Assembly (NCBI GenBank): GCA_947244675.1
Contig: CAMXLV010000090.1
Location: forward strand, 1 to 7,314
DNA length: 7,314 nt
Direction: 5' to 3'
DNA from: an uncultured Clostridium sp.
Lineage (GTDB): Bacteria > Bacillota_A > Clostridia > TANB77 > CAG-508
Shown here: piece by piece, positions 1 through 5,753 of the stretch
Layout of the letters: each line of letters starts with the position of its first letter
How positions within the stretch are numbered: position 1 is the first letter of the stretch
The notes under the pieces: model-generated
Seen by the model: the letters and a program-made list of their open reading frames with translations, nothing else
Told to the model about the DNA's origin: nothing
The model's database searches: none
Made by a program: the position numbers and the translations under genes

Positions 1-38
1 ATAATTTACTCAAAATAACGATAGATTATTGGGAGGAA
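1..38 (+). repeat. Left inverted repeat of invertible cassette 1
   Basis: Bases 1-38 are identical to the reverse complement of 1724-1761. The repeat may extend further left because the window starts inside it. It contains the core site CTCAAAATAA (9-18), a 7-base centre CGATAGA (19-25) and TTATTGGGAG (26-35); the two arms are imperfect inverted copies of each other (8 of 10 positions). This is the layout of a tyrosine-recombinase crossover site. The right arm merges into the GGGAGG ribosome binding site of the methyltransferase. The first bases ATAAT match the end of the -10 box found at the partner repeat, so a promoter just outside the window is possible. Confidence 0.9.
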
Positions 39-41
39 ATA

Positions 42-770
42 ATGAGTAAAGATAAGATTGAAATTGAAGATGTAAAAGAATTATATAATAATATGGAAGA
101 AATATGGCCACAAAATGATCCATGGTATAATTACACACAAAAAAAAATACACTACTTTTTAAAAAAATGGAGTTCAAAATTAAAATTCACAAAAAAAACA
201 AAAATATTAAATGCTGGTTCTGGTGGAAATACATATGGCATAGTAGGCAATCATACTCATATTGACATTTCTGAAAAACATTTAGCAGGTGTTGAAAACG
301 CCATTGTAGCTAGTGTTGAAAATATGCCTTTAGATTCAAATTTATTTGATTCTTGTATATGTGTTGGATCAGTTATTAATTATTGTGACTTAAATATGGC
401 TATTGCTGAGATTGATAGAGTAATGAAGAAAGGTGGAATACTATTTTTAGATTTTGATCAAAGCAAAAGTTTTGAGTTTATTGGAACAAAACATTATAAT
501 TCTAACATAGATATTATTAAAACATTTAATAGTGGATATGAAGATAAAATTTGGATATATTCAGAAAAATACGTTAGAAATACATTAGCTGCTCATAATT
601 TTAAAGTCATCAAAAAAAAGTATTATCACACAATTTCAGCTTTAATTTATAACATCACAAAAAGGGAACATCTTGCAGCAAAATTTACCTTTTTGGATAA
701 ATTCGTAAGATTTATTCCATTCCTAAATAAAATCTCATGTAATATCATTTTGTTCGCCCAAAAAATTTAG
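42..770 (+). CDS. Class I SAM-dependent methyltransferase (cargo gene of cassette 1)
   Basis: The 242-residue protein has a Rossmann-type methyltransferase core. The glycine-rich SAM-binding motif I, ILNAGSGGNTYG, lies at residues 55-66. An acidic residue after strand 2 (HIDIS, D75) would contact the ribose. A motif IV-like stretch runs from MPLDSNLFDS to INYC (95-115), and RVMKKGGILFLDF (126-138) is the usual post-core strand. The substrate cannot be read from the sequence; the core resembles small-molecule or lipid methyltransferases and no DNA-methylase DPPY/NPPF motif is seen. The ATG at 42 lies 5 bases after GGGAGG (31-36), which is part of the inverted repeat. It converges on the GNAT pseudogene with a 26-base overlap. 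It lies at the end of cassette 1 far from the visible promoter, so it is predicted silent in this orientation unless a promoter exists left of base 1. Family is fairly certain, role uncertain. Confidence 0.85.
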   Translation: MSKDKIEIEDVKELYNNMEEIWPQNDPWYNYTQKKIHYFLKKWSSKLKFTKKTKILNAGSGGNTYGIVGNHTHIDISEKHLAGVENAIVASVENMPLDSNLFDSCICVGSVINYCDLNMAIAEIDRVMKKGGILFLDFDQSKSFEFIGTKHYNSNIDIIKTFNSGYEDKIWIYSEKYVRNTLAAHNFKVIKKKYYHTISALIYNITKREHLAAKFTFLDKFVRFIPFLNKISCNIILFAQKI

Positions 771-1718
771 AAATAAAAGGAATCTTTTGAATCAATTTCA
801 TTGCTCTATCCTCTGTTAATGCCAGGAAAGCTAACCAAATAAATATATTAAATACAAATATAACGATTACGATAGCTAACTCAATGTTAAGTTTTTTTAC
901 AGCTAAAATTATTGCTAAGGTAATTATTGAAAAAGTTATCATGAATAATAATGCTTTCCAAATTTTTTTATTTGTTTTTCTTTCTTCTGGGATAATTTTA
1001 TTCTCATTTGAATTTGATTGAAAAGGGTAACCATTAATTTTTATTTGAGATATTTTTAACGTTTCTGCAATTTTTTCAATATGTAAATTCAATCTGGCAT
1101 AGTTTTCAGTTTTTTCTTCATCATTTTTAAAGAAAAAACTATCCCACTCAAAATAATAATCAAAATAAATTGCAGAAATCATATTAAGATAAGATTCCTT
1201 ACTAATAAAAGGATTACTATTATTTTTTTGATAAATAAGCAAAATGGCTTCTTGCTCACTATCCACATTATCTATATCCAGTCTTGGCTGGAAATATAGT
1301 TGATTTATTACTTGAAAACCCTCTAACTGCAATTCACTTATTTCGGTTATAAATGCCTCCTCATCACCTTTTATTACTTTTTCAAAAAGAATATAATCAT
1401 AATCAATTTTGAGAGAAAAGCACTGTTGGTCCTATATTTTGCATCAAATATAATATAATCTATAATCAAACTTTTAATTTTAGGAATGAATGCTATTTCA
1501 GAAAATCCAATTATTTTATTATTCAATTTGATTCCCATAATGAAAGGCATAGAAGTTTTAAACTTCTTTCTATTGTCAATAACCCATGCTATTTCATTTG
1601 TAGGAGTTTTTTCTTGTCTGAAAATGTTTCTGCGATATATTTCTAATGCATCTTGAAAATCCTTATCACAGCATGTCTCAAACACATTCAATGTATAATT
1701 CAATTTGAAAGTTATCAT
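745..1718 (-). pseudogene. Frameshifted GNAT-family acetyltransferase with two C-terminal membrane helices
   Basis: Two minus-strand reading frames join into one recognisable protein. The first runs from the ATG at 1718 to a stop at 1374-1376. It carries a GNAT-like N-terminal half: a helix near residues 20-34, strand MGIKLNNKIIGFSEIAF at 61-77, and IIDYIIFDAKYRTNSAF at 85-101, which looks like the acetyl-CoA-binding strand and loop. The second frame is open from 1431 down to the stop at 745-747 and continues plausibly with KIDYDYILFEKVIKG, then a soluble stretch and two hydrophobic helices followed by a basic tail. Joining them by removing two bases (or re-reading one) near 1408-1421 gives about 324 residues. 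An internal TTG at 1332 has no well-placed ribosome binding site, so the second half is unlikely to be its own gene. The ATG at 1718 lies 7 bases after GGGAGG; the ATG at 1724 lies only 1 base after it. The gene is directly behind the cassette 1 promoter, so it is transcribed but probably makes a truncated protein. A sequencing error is possible. Confidence 0.75.
1408..1421 (-). other. Frameshift point in the GNAT gene
   Basis: On the minus strand this reads GCTTTTCTCTCAAA. Removing one CT unit restores a continuous frame (A-F-L-K-I-D-Y-D-Y). It combines a T4 run, two CT units and an A4 run just downstream, which are simple-sequence contexts prone to slippage. No canonical X-XXY-YYZ slippery heptamer is in the zero frame, so programmed frameshifting is not supported. 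Confidence 0.6.
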
Positions 1719-1723
1719 AGTCA

Positions 1724-1761
1724 TTCCTCCCAATAATCTATCGTTATTTTGAGTAAATTAT
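1724..1761 (-). repeat. Right inverted repeat of invertible cassette 1
   Basis: Perfect reverse complement of bases 1-38. The core site occupies 1727-1753 with centre CGATAGA at 1743-1737 read on the minus strand. It lies between the fixed promoter and the GNAT gene and overlaps the -10 box at its outer edge. It supplies the GGGAGG ribosome binding site of the gene, so transcription is predicted to start inside the crossover site and the site becomes the 5' leader. Confidence 0.9.
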
Positions 1762-1785
1762 ACACTAGAATGCAATAATTCACAA
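1757..1785 (-). promoter_or_regulatory. Fixed promoter driving the right end of cassette 1
   Basis: On the minus strand, TTGTGA (1785-1780), a 17-base spacer and TATAAT (1762-1757) form a good sigma70-type promoter. It points into cassette 1 and is aligned position for position with the promoter right of cassette 2. Predicted transcription start is near 1750, inside the recombination site. The -35 box lies outside the inverted repeat, so the promoter would stay put when the cassette flips. Confidence 0.8.
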
Positions 1786-2086
1786 TATAAAATCGAAATT
1801 TGAAAAAAAATGAATTTACATTTTTGGAATACAAGAAAAATTACCAATAAAGGTGGCAGCATTTTGAATCATCTTATTTAAGTTCTAATAATATTTCCTT
1901 GCTACAGATCTTTTTCACACTGATATCGCTTTATTTCCATAATAACACTAGAAGCAATAATATGACCTAGTTTTTTTATAAAAATGATTGATGAAATACT
2001 TATGCTTTCATACATAATGATGGTTCATTATGTTTAATCTTCTTCTCTTCTTTAAAACTATAATAAAAATATCTTATATTAATTAT
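1786..2086. other. Gap between cassettes with a vestigial recombinase leader
   Basis: No convincing gene is present. Bases 1751-1802 match 5691-5742 at 44 of 52 positions by hand count, including AATCGAAATTTG, and ATGAATTTA at 1810-1818 repeats the first codons of the recombinase gene. The ribosome binding site found at 5742-5746 is replaced by A residues, and the frame from 1810 ends at 1879-1881 after 23 codons with no further resemblance to the recombinase. On the minus strand a 37-codon frame without a ribosome binding site runs from 2015 to 1902. The left flank of cassette 2 has only poor promoter matches: a lone TATAAT at 2059-2064, and TTAAAA-N17-TATATT at 2052-2080. Confidence 0.6.
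2012..2033. repeat. Small perfect hairpin between the cassettes
   Basis: ACATAATGA (2012-2020) and TCATTATGT (2025-2033) are perfect inverted copies separated by TGGT. The stem is A+T-rich and is not followed by a clean T run, so it is a poor intrinsic terminator on either strand. It could be a protein-binding palindrome or simply chance in this composition. Confidence 0.4.
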
Positions 2087-2128
2087 CTCAAAATAATTTA
2101 GAATTATTGGGAGGTAATTTAAATGAAA
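2087..2128 (+). repeat. Left inverted repeat of invertible cassette 2
   Basis: These 42 bases are identical to the reverse complement of 5652-5693, and the identity stops sharply at both ends. The core site is CTCAAAATAA (2087-2096), centre TTTAGAA (2097-2103), TTATTGGGAG (2104-2113). The repeat goes on through the ribosome binding site and into the start codon and second codon (ATGAAA), so both cargo proteins begin Met-Lys. AATAATT-TAG-AATTATT inside it can form a 7-bp hairpin just upstream of the ribosome binding site. Confidence 0.93.
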
Positions 2129-4591
2129 TATATGTTAGAAAAATTGACTCCAAGACAATTTGAAGTTCTCTCAGCAAATTATGTGAAATACATTGCTCCA
2201 CAATATAATTGGACTTTGACTAAAAGTACCTCAGACTTCAATAGAGATATGGAGGCTTTTTTATTTGATAAAAACATCTGGGGAGAGGCCAAGCATACAA
2301 AAGATGCTTCATCATCGGTTTCAAAGACACGTTGGGATCCCACAATTTTATCAGCATTATTAAGAAATAATGTTGATGAGATATATTTAGTGACTTGCGG
2401 AAACATACCACTTGAATATATAGTGCGTGCAGAACATTTAAAAAGTTCTCATATAAGAAAAATCAATTATATAAATCGGTATATTTTAGATGAGTGGTTA
2501 TGCAATTGTTCTATTAAATTTGACAATTTTAGTGAGAAAAATTTCAACATAAATACTTTAATTAAATCTTTACAAACAGAAGCCGAAAAAAATGAAACAT
2601 ATCCTGATAGAATTTTGGTAAATTGCTTTGATTTAATAGAAAATAATATGTTAGAACCGCAAAAAAAACTAATAGCAAATATATTTTATGAATTAAATAT
2701 TACTTTTTTTACATCATCAAAAAATTCCAAAGTTTGCATTGAGATTCCAGAAAATTTTTTAATAAATGAATTTAAATTAAAACATTTATCTATAAACAAA
2801 GATGAAGAATTAAAAGAATTTGACATGAATTCTAAAAAAATCAATTGTCAAGTTTATGAAGGATTTTCTCAAATTCTAATATATGGTTTTTTTCTTAAAG
2901 AAGGTCAAGCAGAGATTATAATTGAATTAAACCAAAAACATTATAAAAAAGCAATGATGGTAAATAAGTCTATTCTTTCAAGCAATGATATCAAACAGGA
3001 AATTATAATTATTGAAAATTCTTTTCATTCTTGCGTAGAACGAAAAAACAATAATATTTTAGATGTTTATTATTGTAATAAAAATGATTTGAATAGACAA
3101 TTTGAAAAGAACGATTCCTTTGGTAAATTCTATGCGTATTCCTTTGAAGATCATTACGAGAATAATGCAAAAGTTTTATGTCAATTAATGATATCTTTAT
3201 TATTAAATATAGATTTTAGAAATATTAGCCAAGAAAATTTAATAAAAATTGTTAACGGTAACATAAATTTTTGCGATTTTTGGTTATTAGATTTAGCAAT
3301 TGGATGCTCGAATGATATTTTTGCTTTAGATTTTCTTGAGCACTTGAACACAAATGAGAAACTTAGATCAATTATAATAAAAGAAAAAGCAAGAATCGAA
3401 AATAATAGTATGATTTTAATAGAGAATACAAACTATTTATCTTCCATTCAAAAGAATGCTTTAGACTTTATTAAAGTTTTTTTTGTTTCAAGTTATAATT
3501 CTTCTTTAATGATAATTAATTCTAATAAAAAAATCAACGAAGCTACTAAAAAAATTAAATTCACTTATGAGTATTTAATGGATTTAGCAAAAAAACATTA
3601 TGATAAAACTGATTTTTATGTTGCAGCATATTACTATAAAATCCTTCTTTCAAGCAATGAAAATGCATCCATTTTTTTATATTACAATTATGCTGATTGT
3701 TTAAATCATTGTGGTTCTATGAGAAAATCTCTTCAACTATTTGAAAAAGTAATAACATGTTCTAACATAGAAATTTTTGAAGAAAAGAAAAAAATGATAG
3801 AAGCTCAAACAGAAATATTTAATATAAGATTTTGGAATATGGAAACAACTATATTACTTGATGATATAGATAAATTCTACAATAAGCATCATGATTTTTT
3901 GTTAGAACAAAAGAATTATAGAGACATATATAGCTTATATAATTTGCTGAATCGAAAAATGGTAACTTTATATCTTATGGGTAAATATGATGAAGCAGAA
4001 AAAATGATGCAATACAATTTAAATACTATCTCAACTAAAAATGAAAATTATATTGCATTCGCTTATATGGATAGTGCTAGAGGTTTATATAAAAAGAATA
4101 TTTATGAAGCTAGATGTCGAATGAAAAAAGCTTTATCAATATTATCAAAACCTAACGTTAAAAATAAAGAATTAAGAAGATATTATGATTGTAAAGTGGA
4201 ACTTGCTTTTATCAATTTTATTCTTGATTATAAGTTAGGAACAGCTGACATAACTTCTCTTGAAAAAATGATTACAAAAGTTAAACTTAATGGATACAAA
4301 AATATGCTTATAAAATGCTATTTAAAACTTGCCACTTGTTATTTAGCTTTACAAAATTTAAATTTAGCAGAAAAATGTCTTTCTTTTGTGAAAAAAAATT
4401 GCGATTTTAAAGAAAATCTAAGAAGTAAATGGCTTTATAACAGTATCATAAGTAATTATTATCTTTTAGATAATTTAAAGGAAAATATAACTTTCACTGA
4501 AACTTCTGATTATTGTAACTATAATTTTGTTATAGGATTTAATTGCTTTAATCAAGATGGAGATGTCATTTTAGAAACACGTGTATGGTAA
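2123..4591 (+). CDS. PD-(D/E)XK nuclease-domain protein with C-terminal TPR-like repeats (cargo gene of cassette 2)
   Basis: This 822-residue protein has two visible parts. Residues about 8-126 look like an Mrr/restriction-endonuclease-type fold: a helix (RQFEVLSANYV), then D42 in DFNRDMEAF, then GEAKH with E55 and K57, giving the D-x12-E-x-K active-site pattern. A helix and strand follow (DEIYLVTCGNIP, 85-96). Residues about 130-475 are unrecognised mixed structure. From about 480 to 770 the protein is helical with TPR-like pairs, such as YVAAYYYKILL, the segment around NYADCLNHCGSMRKSLQLF, MGKYDEAEKMM and LQNLNLAEKCLSFV. Nuclease fused to a repeat-rich sensor or scaffold is a plan seen in anti-phage and genome-maintenance proteins; a defence role here is inference. 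The ATG at 2123 is 8 bases after GGGAGG (2109-2114). The gene is at the promoter-distal end of cassette 2 and predicted OFF in this orientation. No transmembrane segment or signal peptide is visible, so it should act in the cytoplasm. Confidence 0.8.
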   Translation: MKYMLEKLTPRQFEVLSANYVKYIAPQYNWTLTKSTSDFNRDMEAFLFDKNIWGEAKHTKDASSSVSKTRWDPTILSALLRNNVDEIYLVTCGNIPLEYIVRAEHLKSSHIRKINYINRYILDEWLCNCSIKFDNFSEKNFNINTLIKSLQTEAEKNETYPDRILVNCFDLIENNMLEPQKKLIANIFYELNITFFTSSKNSKVCIEIPENFLINEFKLKHLSINKDEELKEFDMNSKKINCQVYEGFSQILIYGFFLKEGQAEIIIELNQKHYKKAMMVNKSILSSNDIKQEIIIIENSFHSCVERKNNNILDVYYCNKNDLNRQFEKNDSFGKFYAYSFEDHYENNAKVLCQLMISLLLNIDFRNISQENLIKIVNGNINFCDFWLLDLAIGCSNDIFALDFLEHLNTNEKLRSIIIKEKARIENNSMILIENTNYLSSIQKNALDFIKVFFVSSYNSSLMIINSNKKINEATKKIKFTYEYLMDLAKKHYDKTDFYVAAYYYKILLSSNENASIFLYYNYADCLNHCGSMRKSLQLFEKVITCSNIEIFEEKKKMIEAQTEIFNIRFWNMETTILLDDIDKFYNKHHDFLLEQKNYRDIYSLYNLLNRKMVTLYLMGKYDEAEKMMQYNLNTISTKNENYIAFAYMDSARGLYKKNIYEARCRMKKALSILSKPNVKNKELRRYYDCKVELAFINFILDYKLGTADITSLEKMITKVKLNGYKNMLIKCYLKLATCYLALQNLNLAEKCLSFVKKNCDFKENLRSKWLYNSIISNYYLLDNLKENITFTETSDYCNYNFVIGFNCFNQDGDVILETRVW

Positions 4592-4595
4592 TTTA

Positions 4596-5657
4596 TTAAA
4601 GCACAAGAACATTCCCATTTAAATCTAAAATAATATCCTTTTTATCTTTTCTCATTTCATACCATAATTTGTTGTTAATTATTTGCGTAAATGATTCACA
4701 AAAATAAATAATATTTTCAGAAGAAAAGCAAAATTTTATAGGAAGAATTTTAAAAAAATCTATTTTTGAAAGACCAGAATAATGCATATAAGAAATAGCT
4801 TCTTTACTCTTTAGTTTTGATTTATTTAATATATCAAAAATTTCAGTTAAACTAGAAAAATTTAAAACTAAATAATTATGTTTTTGAGATTCTAATGATA
4901 ATTGCTGTAAATAAAAGAGGTGCAAATCATCATGTATTTTTCCTTCCCATTTTCCCCAAAAATAAGCGGATTGAGCATTTTCATTGATATTATATATACC
5001 TCGACTTCCTCCACGTATATGATAAGCTACAGCAGTAGAATCATACAAGCATCTATATCCGTTTAATGTAAGTTTAAGAAAAAACTCCATTCCTTCCCAT
5101 GCATTGTAGTATGTCTCATCAAACATTTCCATTTTTAAGAAAAGACTTTTTTTAGTTGCAGAAAGTGCAGTGGTTAAAGCTTTTCTTGGTCCAGACTGAT
5201 TTGCATAAATATTATGGCAAGCTACATTAGCATATGCGTGTGCGTTAGTATATTTTGTGAATACATGTCCTGTACTTTGTATTGTATTTGTTTGGGGATA
5301 AATCAATTTAGGCTGAACGGCGTCTGCTTTAGATTGAATTAAATCATTTATCAAGATTTCTAAACATCCTTCTGTTAAAATGATATCATCATTCATAAAT
5401 ATAAGTATTTCAGAAGTTGCACTCTTAATTCCCAAATTATTTGCCTTACCATAACCAACTTTTTTATGAGTAGATATTTTTTTAATATTAAAACAAAAAA
5501 AACTACTGAAATAAGATGGTGGAATAAGTTCCACATCACTATCTTCAATAATGATAATTTCAAATTCGGATATAGTTTTATACTCAGAAAGAAACTTAAA
5601 AAAGTTTTGAGTCATTGTGTGAAACTCACTAATTGAAATTATAATACTTGCTTTCAT
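4596..5657 (-). CDS. Family 2 glycosyltransferase (cargo gene of cassette 2, predicted ON)
   Basis: This 353-residue protein has a GT-A fold of the GT2 family. Strand ASIIISIS starts at residue 3, and FEIIIIEDS (32-40) carries the nucleotide-sugar-binding acidic pair. KKVGYGKANNLGIKSA (65-80) is the classic loop and helix. ILIFMNDD (84-91) holds the metal-binding DxD-like NDD motif. Later, FDETYYNAWEGMEFFLKLTLNGY (179-201) with E188 and E191 resembles the acceptor or catalytic-base region, and AYHIRGGSRG (211-220) has the conserved His. GT2 enzymes of this sort transfer sugars such as rhamnose to surface polysaccharide or glycoprotein; donor and acceptor are unknown. The last 100 or so residues are unrecognised. 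No transmembrane helix is visible. The ATG at 5657 is 8 bases after GGGAGG and lies directly behind a strong promoter. It ends 4 bases from the end of the nuclease-TPR gene. Confidence 0.9.
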   Translation of the reverse strand: MKASIIISISEFHTMTQNFFKFLSEYKTISEFEIIIIEDSDVELIPPSYFSSFFCFNIKKISTHKKVGYGKANNLGIKSATSEILIFMNDDIILTEGCLEILINDLIQSKADAVQPKLIYPQTNTIQSTGHVFTKYTNAHAYANVACHNIYANQSGPRKALTTALSATKKSLFLKMEMFDETYYNAWEGMEFFLKLTLNGYRCLYDSTAVAYHIRGGSRGIYNINENAQSAYFWGKWEGKIHDDLHLFYLQQLSLESQKHNYLVLNFSSLTEIFDILNKSKLKSKEAISYMHYSGLSKIDFFKILPIKFCFSSENIIYFCESFTQIINNKLWYEMRKDKKDIILDLNGNVLVL

Positions 5658-5693
5658 TTAAATTACCTCCCAATAATTCTAAATTATTTTGAG
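5652..5693 (-). repeat. Right inverted repeat of invertible cassette 2
   Basis: Perfect 42-base reverse complement of 2087-2128. The core site spans 5667-5693 with centre TTTAGAA at 5683-5677 (minus strand). It separates the fixed promoter from the glycosyltransferase start codon and includes the ribosome binding site and the ATG. The identity ends 3 bases before the -10 box, so the promoter is outside the exchangeable segment. Confidence 0.93.
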
Positions 5694-5719
5694 TAAATTA
5701 TACAATAAAATGTTATAAT
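5689..5719 (+). promoter_or_regulatory. Possible divergent promoter of the recombinase gene
   Basis: On the plus strand a TATAAT occupies 5714-5719, with TTGAGT (5689-5694) 19 bases upstream; that spacing is longer than ideal. It overlaps the minus-strand promoter of the glycosyltransferase, and its -35 lies on the outer edge of the crossover site. If used, it would compete with the cassette promoter and be repressible by bound recombinase. In the diverged copy right of cassette 1 this -10 reads AATAAT, consistent with loss of use there. Confidence 0.45.
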
Positions 5720-5725
5720 TTACAA
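5697..5725 (-). promoter_or_regulatory. Fixed promoter driving the right end of cassette 2
   Basis: On the minus strand, TTGTAA (5725-5720), a 17-base spacer and a perfect TATAAT (5702-5697) give a strong sigma70-type promoter aimed at the glycosyltransferase. The start point is predicted near 5690, giving a leader of about 33 bases made almost entirely of the recombination site. Recombinase bound at the site would be expected to interfere with transcription (inference). Confidence 0.85.
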
Positions 5726-5753
5726 TTAGAAATCGAAATTTGGAGGAAAATAA

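Larger units (their letters stand above)
9..1753. other. Invertible gene cassette 1 (methyltransferase / GNAT-TM)
   Basis: This segment of about 1.7 kb is bounded by perfect head-to-head inverted copies of a recombinase-type site with the same centre, CGATAGA, at 19-25 and 1737-1743. Inside are two convergent genes whose 3' ends overlap by 26 bases, each with its ribosome binding site within or beside the terminal repeat. A promoter lies outside the right end, pointing inward. Flipping the segment would exchange which gene follows that promoter. Inversion itself is inferred from the architecture; the sequence shows only one orientation. Confidence 0.82.
2087..5693. other. Invertible gene cassette 2 (nuclease-TPR / glycosyltransferase)
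   Basis: This segment of about 3.6 kb is bounded by 42-base perfect inverted repeats. It holds two convergent genes whose stop codons are separated by only 4 bases, with no room for a terminator. A strong promoter outside the right end drives the glycosyltransferase in this orientation; the left end has only weak promoter-like matches. Recombination between the repeats would swap the two coding sequences behind the same promoter, leader and start codon. A tyrosine recombinase gene sits immediately outside the right end, as in known site-specific phase-variation loci. Confidence 0.87.

Noticed and set aside
745..1332. Independent membrane protein starting at TTG 1332
   Set aside because: Its frame is open well upstream to 1431 and continues the GNAT fold, and no well-spaced ribosome binding site precedes the TTG; better explained as the second half of a frameshifted gene.
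1397..1415. Cryptic crossover site inside the GNAT gene (CTCAAAAT-N7-GATTAT on the minus strand)
   Set aside because: It shares the left arm and part of the right arm at the right spacing, but lacks the TTGGGAG end; chance similarity is likely at this base composition.
1408..1421. Programmed ribosomal frameshift joining the two GNAT halves
   Set aside because: No in-frame slippery heptamer and no obvious downstream stimulatory structure; mutation or slippage of the DNA tract, or sequencing error, is simpler.
1902..2015. 37-codon minus-strand frame between the cassettes (contains KKLGHIIASSVIMEIKRYQ)
   Set aside because: The residues look protein-like, but there is no ribosome binding site, the ATG lies inside the small hairpin, and I do not recognise a family. 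It could be a decayed gene end; too weak to call.
2052..2080. Promoter TTAAAA-N17-TATATT facing the nuclease-TPR gene
   Set aside because: The -35 matches only 4 of 6 positions and such matches are common in this composition; it is not in the aligned position of the two strong cassette promoters. Weak leaky expression cannot be excluded.
2179..2406. 75-codon minus-strand open frame inside the nuclease-TPR gene
   Set aside because: It lies wholly within the conserved nuclease domain coding region on the other strand and its sequence shows no domain; it is a shadow frame.
42..4591. Type II or III restriction-modification pair formed by the methyltransferase and the nuclease-domain protein
   Set aside because: The methyltransferase lacks DNA-methylase catalytic motifs such as DPPY/NPPF, and the two genes lie in separate cassettes with different crossover centres.
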